From NCBI GenBank assembly GCA_045635885.1, contig JAZTWO010000065.1:4360-68359 (forward strand): a DNA stretch of 64,000 nucleotides, given 5' to 3'. The translations under genes were made by a program, and so were the position numbers. Within the stretch, counting starts at the first letter, position 1. Each line of letters starts with the position of its first letter. Below, piece after piece: positions 1 to 8,025 of this stretch. The notes beneath the pieces are model-generated. The model saw nothing but the letters and a program-made list of their open reading frames with translations, searched no databases and was not told the DNA's origin. This DNA is from RGIG4608 sp045635885. GTDB lineage: Bacteria > Bacillota > Clostridia > Oscillospirales > CAG-272.

Positions 1-645
1 ATTAACGGTGACCATTCCGGCGTTGAATTTAGTGGATTTGATAGTTCCGTTGTAAATGACGAACTTTCAATTAAGGTTTCCTATAAGGGCTTTACCACAA
101 CCTATACAGTTGCAGTTAAAGATCCATCATTTGCAGAATATGTAATTTTGAGCTTGACAATTGCAAGTTCCCCAAGAACAATCTATTATATAGGTCAACA
201 GTTTGACATTACGGGATTGCGAGTTCAGGTTAATACCGATAAGCAGGCGACAACATTCTTTGTTGAAGCGGACGATCCCAAACTCGAAATTACAGGATTT
301 GATAGTTCTGTAGCCTGCGAAAATCAGGTTATTACCGTAACTTATGAAGGTGTTAGCACAAAATTTACAGTTACAATTAAAGAATATCCCACCGCTGCGC
401 CAAAGCTTGAATCAATCGAAGTTGTTGGTTTGACTACTACATATACACTTGCTGACTGGCAAGATGGTATCAGTATTAAGAACGTAACATTGAAGTTGGT
501 TTATGACAATGGCACAACAGAGGAAATTCCTATGAAGTGGAATTATGTTGATCCCACTGAAGTAATGACTGCACCCGGAACAACAAACTTTGTTGTTAAT
601 TACGGTGGCAAAACAACAACTGTTGTAATCACAATAACAGAATAA
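1..645 (+). CDS. Ig-like repeat surface protein, 3' part
   Basis: The reading frame is open from the first base, so the gene starts upstream of the window; 214 residues remain. At least two and a half copies of a bacterial Ig-like module (Big_3-like) are visible. Each contains a GFDSSV motif and ends in a strand such as TKFTVTIKE or TTTVVITITE. The last module, about residues 135-214, lacks GFDSSV. No LPXTG sorting motif or C-terminal membrane segment follows, so cell-surface attachment must lie in the missing part, or the protein is secreted. Such modules usually form stalks in adhesins or cell-wall enzymes. A strong terminator follows. The family call is fairly sure; the function of the whole protein is unknown. 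Confidence 0.8.
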   Translation: MNGDHSGVEFSGFDSSVVNDELSIKVSYKGFTTTYTVAVKDPSFAEYVILSLTIASSPRTIYYIGQQFDITGLRVQVNTDKQATTFFVEADDPKLEITGFDSSVACENQVITVTYEGVSTKFTVTIKEYPTAAPKLESIEVVGLTTTYTLADWQDGISIKNVTLKLVYDNGTTEEIPMKWNYVDPTEVMTAPGTTNFVVNYGGKTTTVVITITE

Positions 646-660
646 TTTATAAAAAAATTG

Positions 661-691
661 CAGGGAGCGAGAAATCGCGCCCTGTTTTTTT
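661..691 (+). terminator. Rho-independent terminator of the Ig-like gene
   Basis: An interrupted G+C-rich hairpin (CAGGG...CCCTG) is followed by seven T, 15 bases after the stop codon. Confidence 0.85.
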
Positions 692-742
692 GTCGTTTGG
701 GGTGTTTACAATTTGTTAATTGTTGTTAACTAAATATTCACG

Positions 743-777
743 TAAAAAAGCCTCCCTTTATAAAAAGGGAGGAATTT
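743..777 (-). terminator. Terminator of the pgsA-popT-pssA operon
   Basis: The stem CCTCCCTTT/AAAGGGAGG is followed on the minus strand by a T run. It lies just beyond the pssA stop codon. A-rich and T-rich flanks on both sides could let it work in both directions. Confidence 0.8.
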
Positions 778-793
778 TTATTCGATTTGTATA

Positions 794-1390
794 CTATTTC
801 TTCTTGCCAAAAAGCAATGAACCAACGTCAAGCTTGGGAATTTTTATGTCAAAAACGAAGAAAAATGCCATAATAGCAGGCGCCAAATGATACAACCAAA
901 TGCTAATTTCCCCCGGAATATTCCATCCAATAAAGAAAATTATGGGAGTAATAATGGCAGAAAATGTTATTGGCATTCCTCGAAAAGCCTTTAAACATGC
1001 GCTTTCACTGGGATTTGCCTGTCTACTTGTTTCAAGCACGTTAAAAAACGCAAGTCTGATAAGTCCGCAAAGAACGTAAACCACAAGCACCGCAACTCCA
1101 ATCGCCGATCTAACCCCGCTGCAATAAAACGCAACCGCCGGCGCAATTCCAAACGCAATCACATCCGTCAACGAATCAATCTGAATTCCAAAGTTCTTTT
1201 GGTCCTGTGTTCTGTTCTTTTTTGTTCGAGCAACAATGCCGTCAAACATGTCGCAAAATCCCGAAAACATTATGCAAAATACTGCAATACCAACGTTTCC
1301 TCGGGTTGCCTGAACCATTCCTACAAGTGCTGAAGCCAAGCTTATGTAAGTTAAAATAACTGTATAGTCATAAAATCCTATGAAATGCAA
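794..1390 (-). CDS. pssA: CDP-diacylglycerol--serine O-phosphatidyltransferase
   Basis: This integral membrane enzyme makes phosphatidylserine from CDP-diacylglycerol and serine, the first step toward phosphatidylethanolamine. The CDP-alcohol phosphotransferase signature is visible: DGIVAR from Asp50, then G, IQID and SLTD carrying the two further metal-binding aspartates. The R-to-G spacing is longer than the usual eight residues. I place the start at a TTG (position 1390) nine bases after AGGAGG, giving 198 residues; the longer frame to 1456 would overlap the popT 3' end by about 50 bases and lacks a ribosome site. It is the last gene of a pgsA-popT-pssA operon. Two CDP-alcohol phosphotransferases in one operon fit phospholipid head-group synthesis. 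Confidence 0.88.
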   Translation of the reverse strand: MHFIGFYDYTVILTYISLASALVGMVQATRGNVGIAVFCIMFSGFCDMFDGIVARTKKNRTQDQKNFGIQIDSLTDVIAFGIAPAVAFYCSGVRSAIGVAVLVVYVLCGLIRLAFFNVLETSRQANPSESACLKAFRGMPITFSAIITPIIFFIGWNIPGEISIWLYHLAPAIMAFFFVFDIKIPKLDVGSLLFGKKK

Positions 1391-1403
1391 AACCGAATGC
1401 CTC

Positions 1404-2237
1404 CTAAATACTTTTTTTCTTTTTTTCGCTTTTTTCCATAAAATGTGCAACCGCAAAGCCGATTATAAAACAAATTATTGAAATTATCATTGTCCACACG
1501 TTAATAAAATCGTGGGGAAGAGTTTTTAGTGATGATGAGATTACAAATCCCAAAATTATACGAGAAATTATTGCATAATGCTTTTTGAAAAGCATATTTA
1601 CAAGCTTTGCAAAAAGCAAAACCGTTGCCACAATGCCAACTCCAAAAGGAATTAGCACGTTCATATCAAAACCACCGATACCGTCGGTTAGTGGAACGTA
1701 AATGCCGAGGTAAATTAGCACCGTTGATGAACTTAAGCCCGGAACAATCAAGCTAATGCCCCACATAAATCCACAAAATACAAAGCTTAAAAAGTTTGCG
1801 GGGATTACAATCGCTTCTCCTGATTCAATCAAGTGGAAGAGAATGTAGGATATTGACAGCGAAATTACAAACGGTGTCCAGCTTGCACCTTTGTTTGCTT
1901 CTTCACTTTTCTTGAACATATCGGGAATGGTTCCGCAAACAAGACCGAAGAAAAGGAAAATTGCAATATCGGGAGCTATTGAGAAAAGTGTTTCACACAC
2001 CTTGGCGAGAAGAATAAATCCAAGCATCCAGCCCACAATGAATGGAGCAAAGAATTGAAAATTATTCTTTATTGATTTTTTGGGGCTTGTTAAAAGCTCC
2101 ATAAGCGGCTCATAAAGCCCGAACGCAACACATAAAACACCGCCGCTAACACCGGGCAGGATTGCTCCGACACCGATTATTGCGCCCTGAATTGCGTGCG
2201 TGATCATTTGATAAACATTAATCTTATTTTTTTCCAT
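1404..2237 (-). CDS. popT: PopT-type (DUF368) polyprenyl-phosphate transporter
   Basis: This is a 277-residue polytopic membrane protein of the DUF368 family. Members of this family (PopT) were shown to return undecaprenyl phosphate across the membrane for peptidoglycan and teichoic acid synthesis. Two half-repeats are visible, each with a helix-breaking proline-glycine motif: ILPGVSGG at about residues 26-33 and LIVPGLSSS at about 165. The start overlaps the pgsA stop by 14 bases, which suggests translational coupling. Its place between two phospholipid synthases fits a membrane-lipid role. The family assignment is strong; substrate and direction rest on the characterised homologues. Confidence 0.85.
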   Translation of the reverse strand: MEKNKINVYQMITHAIQGAIIGVGAILPGVSGGVLCVAFGLYEPLMELLTSPKKSIKNNFQFFAPFIVGWMLGFILLAKVCETLFSIAPDIAIFLFFGLVCGTIPDMFKKSEEANKGASWTPFVISLSISYILFHLIESGEAIVIPANFLSFVFCGFMWGISLIVPGLSSSTVLIYLGIYVPLTDGIGGFDMNVLIPFGVGIVATVLLFAKLVNMLFKKHYAIISRIILGFVISSSLKTLPHDFINVWTMIISIICFIIGFAVAHFMEKSEKKKKSI

Positions 2238-2802
2238 CTTTCATCATTTCAAATGCTTCAAAGGTATAAAGTGTACCGGAAACTAACATAAACAACGTGA
2301 TAAAGCATACCATCACGAGTGACAATGTGCTATTGATATTGGGCCAAACAAGATGGGACATGATTACAATGATAACAAAGCCCGTGGACGCCTTTCCGTG
2401 CCATTTTGCGCCCCTGATGAGTCCTGTTTTTTTATATACGTAAGCTCTTAGAGCAAGGGAACCAAGTTCCTTTACCAAAAGAACCAAAAAGGGAACGATC
2501 ATAACAGGAAATCTGGTTATTAAGCAGGCGAAAATTGTGAGCTGAGTGGCTTTATCTGCAACGGGATCAATAAATTTGCCAAAATCGGTAATCATATTGA
2601 ATTTTCTTGCAATAAAACCGTCTGCTATGTCAGTGAACGTGGAGAGCAATACCACGATTAGCGACCACAGATTATCTTGCTTGAAGCAATATAAGTATAT
2701 AATGACGGGTACTAATAAAATGCGTACTATAGAAAGTATATTTGGAATAGTGAAAATTCGTTCGTTAGACCCAGCGAACGCTTTACGAAAAGAAAAATTC
2801 AT
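2224..2802 (-). CDS. pgsA: CDP-diacylglycerol--glycerol-3-phosphate 3-phosphatidyltransferase
   Basis: PgsA makes phosphatidylglycerol phosphate from CDP-diacylglycerol and glycerol-3-phosphate in the cytoplasmic membrane. The signature D-G-x2-A-R-x8-G-x3-D-x3-D is perfect (Asp61, Gly62, Ala65, Arg66, Gly75, Asp79, Asp83). The N-terminus carries the typical IPNILSIVRILLVPVI segment. The length of 192 residues is normal. It is the first gene of a three-gene minus-strand operon and is read from a consensus promoter about 55 bases upstream. Confidence 0.95.
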   Translation of the reverse strand: MNFSFRKAFAGSNERIFTIPNILSIVRILLVPVIIYLYCFKQDNLWSLIVVLLSTFTDIADGFIARKFNMITDFGKFIDPVADKATQLTIFACLITRFPVMIVPFLVLLVKELGSLALRAYVYKKTGLIRGAKWHGKASTGFVIIVIMSHLVWPNINSTLSLVMVCFITLFMLVSGTLYTFEAFEMMKDGKK

Positions 2803-2857
2803 AAAAAACCCCCAAGATATATCTTTGCATAGCTATAAAAATACCTATTCATATTAT

Positions 2858-2885
2858 ATTATACTATATTTTTTACTTCTGTCAA
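2858..2885 (-). promoter_or_regulatory. Sigma-A promoter of pgsA-popT-pssA
   Basis: Minus-strand TTGACA (2880-2885) and TATAAT (2858-2863) lie 16 bases apart, both perfect matches. Confidence 0.8.
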
Positions 2886-2963
2886 GGTTATTTTGCTATT
2901 TTCAACAAAATTTGATGTACAAATATATAAATTAATATATTTATGTAAAAATAAAATTTGTTA

Positions 2964-2992
2964 TTGATTTTTTTGACGGTTTATGATACAAT
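2964..2992 (+). promoter_or_regulatory. Promoter of the MMPL transporter gene
   Basis: TTGATT (2964-2969) and TACAAT (2987-2992) are separated by 17 bases and lie about 80 bases upstream of the start codon. Confidence 0.6.
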
Positions 2993-3074
2993 TATAGTGT
3001 ATGGTAGGAAAGTATCGCTTTTTTATCATTTTATCCTTTGTCAATTTCGTATGACAATATTATTCGGAGGGAAT

Positions 3075-6000
3075 ATGAACTATAAGAAAACGAGTAGATG
3101 TATCGTTCTTGTGCTATTTTTAGTGGCAACGATTCTTAGTGTTTTGGCAATTGGTCAGGTTAAGATCAATTATAACATTTCAGATTATCTTGACGATTCC
3201 ACAGAAACCAAAATTTCTTTGGATATTATGGGCACAAACTTTGACATGACCGGCAATATTCAAGTTATGGTTGAAGGCGTTAGTGTTAAAGAAGCTAATG
3301 AAATCAGCACTTTGATTAACGGTCTTGGAGACAACGTTTTGCTTGTTAATTTTGACGATGAAGATCCTGCTTATTATAATACAGAAACTTCAACTGCACT
3401 TTTTGCAGTTGTGGTAAAGGGTGATGAGTATTCTGATACTGCAAACGAGGTTCTTGCCGATATTAAGGCGGCTCTTGATGCTCGTTTTGAGGGCAGAACA
3501 AACTATGGTGGCGCAGTTGTTGAAAAGGCAAATATGCGCAAATCAATTCAAACTGAAATTGTAGTTATTCTTGCAATTGCACTTGTTTTTGCCGTTGCTA
3601 TTATGCTCCTTATGGCAAAATCTTGGATTGAACCTTTGGTGCTTCTTTTCTCATCATGCATTGCGGTTGTTTTGAATATGGGAACTAACTTTATCTTTAA
3701 GGATATTTCCTATATCACAAATGCGGTTGCGGCTATTTTGCAGCTTGCTTTGTCAGTTGACTATAGCATTATTCTTTTGCACGAATATCGCAATCAAAAA
3801 TCACTTTGCGAAACTAAAGAGCAGGCAATGGCGCAGGCTGTTAAAAAGTCCTTTAGCCCCATTGTAGCAAGTGCGTTTACAACAATGGCAGGTCTTATTG
3901 CCCTCTACTTTATGACAATGGAAATTGGTATTGACATTGGTCGAGTTTTGACAAAGGGTATTGCAATTTCTGCAATTACTGCAATCACACTTCTTCCTGC
4001 AATCCTTCTTTGCCTTGACAAAGTGATGACAAAGATTAAGAAACGCAGCATTGAAATTAAGAGCGAGGGTATTTGCAAGGTTGCATTTAAGGCAAGCAAG
4101 CCCATTGTTGCTTTGGTTTTGGTTGTTATTGTTCTTTGTGGAGTTTTGCAAACAGGCAATACATATTTGTTCACAGATTCTTCTGATCCCAACCAGGCTA
4201 TTATTGATACATTCGGTACTAACAGTACGCTTGTTGTTGTTTATCCCAAGCTTGAGGAAGAAGATGAAATGTGGGCAAAGGAAGCAGAGCTTGCTAAGGC
4301 GCTTGGCGGTTACAGTACTGCAAGCGGAAAGCCTGTTCTTCTTAGCTACACAGCATATTCAAATACTGTAAGAGAAGAATACAGTGTTCAAGATGCAATG
4401 AAGAAGTTCAATCTTTCAAAATCTGATGCGGAATTCTTGTTTGCGCTTTATCACGAACACGATTCTCACAAGATGACTCCCATAGAGTTTGTTATCTACA
4501 CATTGGATTTCCTTGAAAATGACCCTGAAGCAAAGCAGTTTGCAAGTGAATCCACACTTAAGACACTTCAAACAATGTCTGTAGTTCAGGATATTATGAA
4601 CTATGATTACACAGCAAAAGAGCTTCACACAATCTCCACAACCGGAGTGCTTGAGGGAACTGAGCTTTCAGAATTCCAGATTAAGCAGATGTACGGCTTG
4701 TATTTGATGGAAAATGATGGTTTTGTTGCTGACGATATTATTTTCTTGGATATGCTTGACTATATCCTTTCCATTGTTGATCGTCCCGATGCTGCAGACC
4801 TTATGAATGAAAACACCGTTGAAGACCTTACAGAATTCTCAGGAAGTATTTATGACTTTAAGAAGAACATGGAAACAATGGTTTCTAAGTCTGAATTCCA
4901 GGAATTTGCAACAAGCCAGTTTGGTGGAATACTTGGTAGCTTGGTTATCAAGCCCCTTGCAGGCAAGATCTTTGACAGCTATATTAAAAAGCACAATAAC
5001 GGAGTGAATGAGCCCGTTCAGATTCTTAGCTTGCTTGAATATACAGTTAATGAAAACCCCGTTGGTAGTGCGCTCCCCGGTGAACTTAAGGATACCGTTG
5101 CTAACTATGCTTACGTTTACCACGGCATTCACGAAACTTGCGCTTATGACGAATTTATTCCTTTGATTGGTAGTGCGGTTCTTGCTTTGACGGGTGAAAC
5201 TCGTGAAATCGACACCACTGTTGAGGCGGTTCAGCAGGCGTATATTATGTACTACACAGACAAGGGAACAATTCCCGACGCAAAGCTTAACGGACGTGAA
5301 TTCATTAAATTTGTAAACGATAAAATTGAAACTAACCACGTTGTTAGAGGAAGAATTTCTGAAGATAGCAGACTCAAGCTCCTTGACCTTGTTACTGTTG
5401 ATAACTTCCTTTGCGATGACGAAAGATACCTTTATAACGAAATGAGTGACAAGCTTATTGGTCTTCAAAACTCAATTAAGAGCTTGGATGCAACCGGTTC
5501 AATCACTCCAAGCATGATTTTGAACATCTATGCTAAATATACCATTAACGATGGCAGCAATGCTCTTAAGCCCATTGTTGCAGAAGAGCTTCTTTATTTC
5601 GTTGTTGAACAGATGGATTCCAACGAGCAGTTGGCGAGCAAGATCACTGAAGAGCATAGAGCAAAGATTGAAGAAAGACTTGCTGCAGTTGAAAGCGCAA
5701 GAAAGCTTTTCGTTAGCGATAAGGATTATGCAAGATTGATTCTTTCAATTGACCTTCCCAGCGAAAGCGAAGAGTCAACTGCGTTTGTTGGCTATCTCCT
5801 TTCTACAGTTAAGGAAATTTTTGGTGAGAACGGTCACATTACAGGTCACATGGTTTCTACTGTAGACCTTCAAAACTCATTTGAAACTGACAACAGAATT
5901 ATCACAATTGTAACAATTATTTCAATTTTTGTTATTATTATGCTTATATTCAAGTCCCTCTCGTTGCCCATTCTTCTTGTGCTTATTATTCAGGGCGCGA

Positions 6001-6413
6001 TTTGGATTTCAATGTCCGCTTCTCTTATTACAGGCCCGATGTTCTTTATGAGTTACATTATTACAACTTGTATCTTGATGGGCGCAACAATTGACTATGG
6101 AATTCTTATGTCCAACACTTACGTTAATGCTCGTGCTACACTTGATAAGAAAGAGGCACTTAATTTGGCGGTTAAGACTGCTATTCCCACAATCTTTACA
6201 TCAGGAATTATCCTTACAGTTTGTGGATTTATAGTTGGTTTTGTTGCAAGTCAGCTTTCAATTTCTACAGTTGGTTACCTTCTTGGCAAGGGTGCGCTTG
6301 TATCCTCGCTTATGGTAACATTCGTTCTTCCTTCTGTTTTGTATGCGCTTGATGGCTTTATTATTAAGCTCAGTGTTCGCAAAAAGGAAAAAACAGAAAA
6401 AGAAAACGCATAA
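3075..6413 (+). CDS. MMPL/RND-superfamily membrane transporter
   Basis: This is a 1112-residue proton-driven exporter of the MMPL branch of the RND superfamily. The start is ATG at 3075 behind GGAGGG; the frame extends further upstream but without a ribosome site. The architecture is duplicated. Helix 1 (about residues 10-30) is followed by an extracytoplasmic loop and a five-helix bundle carrying VDYSIILLHEY near residue 229. A second loop of roughly 550 residues precedes a second bundle with ATIDYGILMSNTY near residue 1005. The two Asp-Tyr motifs are the usual proton-relay positions. The second loop is much larger than the first and looks helical. Family members export lipids, siderophores or drugs; the substrate here is unknown. 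It stands alone with its own promoter. Confidence 0.85.
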   Translation: MNYKKTSRCIVLVLFLVATILSVLAIGQVKINYNISDYLDDSTETKISLDIMGTNFDMTGNIQVMVEGVSVKEANEISTLINGLGDNVLLVNFDDEDPAYYNTETSTALFAVVVKGDEYSDTANEVLADIKAALDARFEGRTNYGGAVVEKANMRKSIQTEIVVILAIALVFAVAIMLLMAKSWIEPLVLLFSSCIAVVLNMGTNFIFKDISYITNAVAAILQLALSVDYSIILLHEYRNQKSLCETKEQAMAQAVKKSFSPIVASAFTTMAGLIALYFMTMEIGIDIGRVLTKGIAISAITAITLLPAILLCLDKVMTKIKKRSIEIKSEGICKVAFKASKPIVALVLVVIVLCGVLQTGNTYLFTDSSDPNQAIIDTFGTNSTLVVVYPKLEEEDEMWAKEAELAKALGGYSTASGKPVLLSYTAYSNTVREEYSVQDAMKKFNLSKSDAEFLFALYHEHDSHKMTPIEFVIYTLDFLENDPEAKQFASESTLKTLQTMSVVQDIMNYDYTAKELHTISTTGVLEGTELSEFQIKQMYGLYLMENDGFVADDIIFLDMLDYILSIVDRPDAADLMNENTVEDLTEFSGSIYDFKKNMETMVSKSEFQEFATSQFGGILGSLVIKPLAGKIFDSYIKKHNNGVNEPVQILSLLEYTVNENPVGSALPGELKDTVANYAYVYHGIHETCAYDEFIPLIGSAVLALTGETREIDTTVEAVQQAYIMYYTDKGTIPDAKLNGREFIKFVNDKIETNHVVRGRISEDSRLKLLDLVTVDNFLCDDERYLYNEMSDKLIGLQNSIKSLDATGSITPSMILNIYAKYTINDGSNALKPIVAEELLYFVVEQMDSNEQLASKITEEHRAKIEERLAAVESARKLFVSDKDYARLILSIDLPSESEESTAFVGYLLSTVKEIFGENGHITGHMVSTVDLQNSFETDNRIITIVTIISIFVIIMLIFKSLSLPILLVLIIQGAIWISMSASLITGPMFFMSYIITTCILMGATIDYGILMSNTYVNARATLDKKEALNLAVKTAIPTIFTSGIILTVCGFIVGFVASQLSISTVGYLLGKGALVSSLMVTFVLPSVLYALDGFIIKLSVRKKEKTEKENA

Positions 6414-6422
6414 ATAAAAATT

Positions 6423-6448
6423 AAGGGACAACCGTGAGGTTGTCCCTT
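6423..6448 (+). repeat. Stem-loop copy 1, repeated at 6692-6717
   Basis: An 11-bp perfect stem (AAGGGACAACC, loop GTGA) lies just after the MMPL stop codon. The same stem and loop recur 269 bases downstream. This copy lacks a T run, so it is a weak terminator by itself. Confidence 0.7.
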
Positions 6449-6569
6449 CATCGTGTCGAAAAACTTTCGACACGATGTTAGACTTTGAAAAAGGTAGTTA
6501 TATTTTTCGTTTTTGCAATCGTCGACGTACAAAGGTACGGCAGAGTGCAAGAACGGAAAAAGCAAGTAA

Positions 6570-6611
6570 GCACAAGGCATTCTCGATGGCTGCCTTGTGC
6601 TTCTTTTTTTT
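6570..6611 (+). terminator. Strong intrinsic terminator inside the gap
   Basis: A 10-bp perfect stem GCACAAGGCA/TGCCTTGTGC is followed by TTC and eight T. It could end an MMPL read-through transcript or a small RNA that starts within the gap. Confidence 0.75.
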
Positions 6612-6691
6612 GTATATTTCATATTATTGGTTTCTGCTTTTTACCTTTTTATTTTTCACACTTGCGGTAGAGCAGCTTTTTCGATAGTCTG

Positions 6692-6728
6692 AAGGGACAA
6701 CCGTGAGGTTGTCCCTTTTGTTTTTTAT
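6692..6728 (+). terminator. Stem-loop copy 2 with T tract
   Basis: This stem-loop is identical to 6423-6448 (11-bp stem, GTGA loop), here followed by a T-rich tract, so it should terminate plus-strand transcription before the convergent antiporter gene. Confidence 0.75.
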
Positions 6729-6732
6729 TGAT

Positions 6733-7695
6733 TTAGATAACGAATTGTACGGTGCAGAAAGCAATATAAATTACGATAAGCGAGATGCCCTGAAATCTTG
6801 AGAGCTTGCCACGAATGAGTGCGGGCAAGGTCAAAAGTGCCATGACGAGCATCATTACGGGAATATCAATCAAGAATGAGGAGTTGATTCCTGCAATTTG
6901 CTTGCCGCTTGGTACTGCGAAGGGTGAAACAACGGATGCGACACCACTTACAAGCACGAGGTTTAATATGTTTGCACCAATGATATTTCCAAGTGAGAGT
7001 GCGCCGTGGCCTTTAATCAAGGATGTGATGGCGGTTACAAGCTCAGGAAGGGAAGTTCCGATGGCAACGAAGGTGAGCGCAACAACGGATTCGGGGACGC
7101 CCATGGATTCGGCAATGAGTGTTCCGTTATCGACCAAAAGTCTTGCTCCGACTGCGATAAATGCTGCGCCAACAACCAAGAGCATTATGTTCTTTATCAT
7201 TTTGGAGTCGAAATTATCGCTCTTGTCGGCATCATCTTTTACAGATTTGAGTGCGGCGCGCACGGAAAGTGCGATATATACAACAAATACGGACAAGAGG
7301 ATGAGTCCCAACCATCTTGAAAATCCTCCAAAGCAATATGCGGCAACCACATAGATTGCGGCACTTACAAAGAAAATTACTGTGGGCAAAATGAAAGATT
7401 TTTTGTCAATTTTGGAGGGGCGAATTGCAATTGTGAGTGCGGCAATTAGTGCGGCATTGCAAATGATTGACCCCAAAGAGTTGCCATAGGCGATTTCACC
7501 GTGTCCGCTAAAAGCAGAGGTTGCGGAAACCATTACCTCCGGGAGTGTTGTTCCGATTGAAACAATAGTTGCACCAATAAGTATGTCGGGGATATTCAAT
7601 TTTTTGGCGATTACGGTTGAGCCGTCAACGAACCAGTCGCCACCTTTTATTAATAAAACTAAACCAACAATAAACAAAAAAATCGGCATAATCAT
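6733..7695 (-). CDS. CaCA-family Na+/Ca2+ (cation) antiporter
   Basis: This membrane antiporter belongs to the Ca2+:cation family (YrbG-like), 320 residues. Both inverted alpha repeats are visible. The first contains GATIVSIGTTLPEV followed by GNSLGSIICN. The second contains ALTFVAIGTSLPELV followed by GNIIGANILN. The acidic residue in each repeat coordinates the cation. I use the internal ATG at 7695 because GGAG lies eight bases before it; the frame's earlier ATG (7722) has no ribosome site. The gene has its own promoter and a leader with a terminator-like hairpin. The ion exchanged is inferred only from the family. Confidence 0.9.
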   Translation of the reverse strand: MIMPIFLFIVGLVLLIKGGDWFVDGSTVIAKKLNIPDILIGATIVSIGTTLPEVMVSATSAFSGHGEIAYGNSLGSIICNAALIAALTIAIRPSKIDKKSFILPTVIFFVSAAIYVVAAYCFGGFSRWLGLILLSVFVVYIALSVRAALKSVKDDADKSDNFDSKMIKNIMLLVVGAAFIAVGARLLVDNGTLIAESMGVPESVVALTFVAIGTSLPELVTAITSLIKGHGALSLGNIIGANILNLVLVSGVASVVSPFAVPSGKQIAGINSSFLIDIPVMMLVMALLTLPALIRGKLSRFQGISLIVIYIAFCTVQFVI

Positions 7696-7726
7696 AGCTT
7701 TTATCTCCTTTTTCGCAAGCAAAAAT

Positions 7727-7757
7727 AAAAAACCGACGTTCCTCTACAGACAGCCGG
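7727..7757 (-). promoter_or_regulatory. Attenuator-like hairpin in the antiporter leader
   Basis: On the minus strand CCGGC pairs with GTCGG and is followed by six T. It lies between the promoter and the ribosome binding site of the antiporter gene. No known aptamer is evident in the roughly 80-base leader. Confidence 0.5.
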
Positions 7758-7782
7758 CTCCTAAATCATTATTTACAATTTT

Positions 7783-7811
7783 ATTATAGCATATTATTTG
7801 GGGTTTGTCAA
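7783..7811 (-). promoter_or_regulatory. Sigma-A promoter of the antiporter gene
   Basis: TTGACA (7806-7811) and TATAAT (7783-7788) on the minus strand are separated by 17 bases. Confidence 0.8.
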
Positions 7812-7836
7812 GTTGAAAATGATGTTAATAAAGAAA

Positions 7837-7859
7837 AACCCCCACAATAAAGTGGGGGT
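7837..7859 (-). terminator. Terminator of tRNA-Pro
   Basis: CCCCCAC TTTATT GTGGGGG followed by five T on the minus strand, directly after the tRNA. Confidence 0.85.
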
Positions 7860-7860
7860 G

Positions 7861-7936
7861 TGGTCGAGATGACAGGACTCGAACCTGCGGCATCGTGCTC
7901 CCAAAGCACGCGCGCTACCAGCTGCGCCACATCTCG
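7861..7936 (-). tRNA. tRNA-Pro (UGG), CCA encoded
   Basis: A complete 76-base cloverleaf. The acceptor arm CGAGATG pairs with CATCTCG, and the anticodon stem CGTGC/GCACG encloses TTTGGGA with anticodon UGG. The T-loop is GGTTCGAGTCC. The 3' CCA is genome-encoded. It has its own promoter and terminator and stands between the antiporter and the U32 gene. Confidence 0.97.
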
Positions 7937-7985
7937 TTATTTTTTTGATTTGTAATCGAAATTACATTACGTCAAAGCACCATCT

Positions 7986-8014
7986 ATTATAGCAAATAAA
8001 TGGTGCTTTGTCAA
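7986..8014 (-). promoter_or_regulatory. Promoter of tRNA-Pro
   Basis: TTGACA (8009-8014) and TATAAT (7986-7991) on the minus strand, 17 bases apart. An inverted repeat (AAAGCACCAT at 7974-7983, ATGGTGCTTT at 8000-8009) overlaps the spacer and the transcription start. Confidence 0.8.
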
Positions 8015-8025
8015 GAATAAATATA

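Larger units (their letters stand above)
6414..6732. other. Hairpin-rich gap between convergent genes
   Basis: No convincing gene lies in this 319-base gap. It holds four stem-loops in series: the repeated GGGACAACC hairpin, a stem TCGTGTCGAAA/TTTCGACACGA at about 6450-6475, a GCACAAGGCA hairpin with a T tract, and a second copy of the first hairpin. A longer-range complementarity (AGACT..AAAAAG near 6481 and CTTTTT..AGTCT near 6676) encloses the middle. A TTG-initiated 61-residue frame inside it has no ribosome site. The gap could encode a small RNA or be a small non-autonomous repeat. Confidence 0.5.

Noticed and set aside
2958..3074. Upstream extension of the MMPL reading frame
   Set aside because: It covers the predicted promoter and lacks a ribosome site; ATG 3075 has GGAGGG.
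6485..6670. 61-residue frame in the hairpin-rich gap
   Set aside because: Although its start looks like a short signal peptide, it has no ribosome site and runs through a strong terminator.
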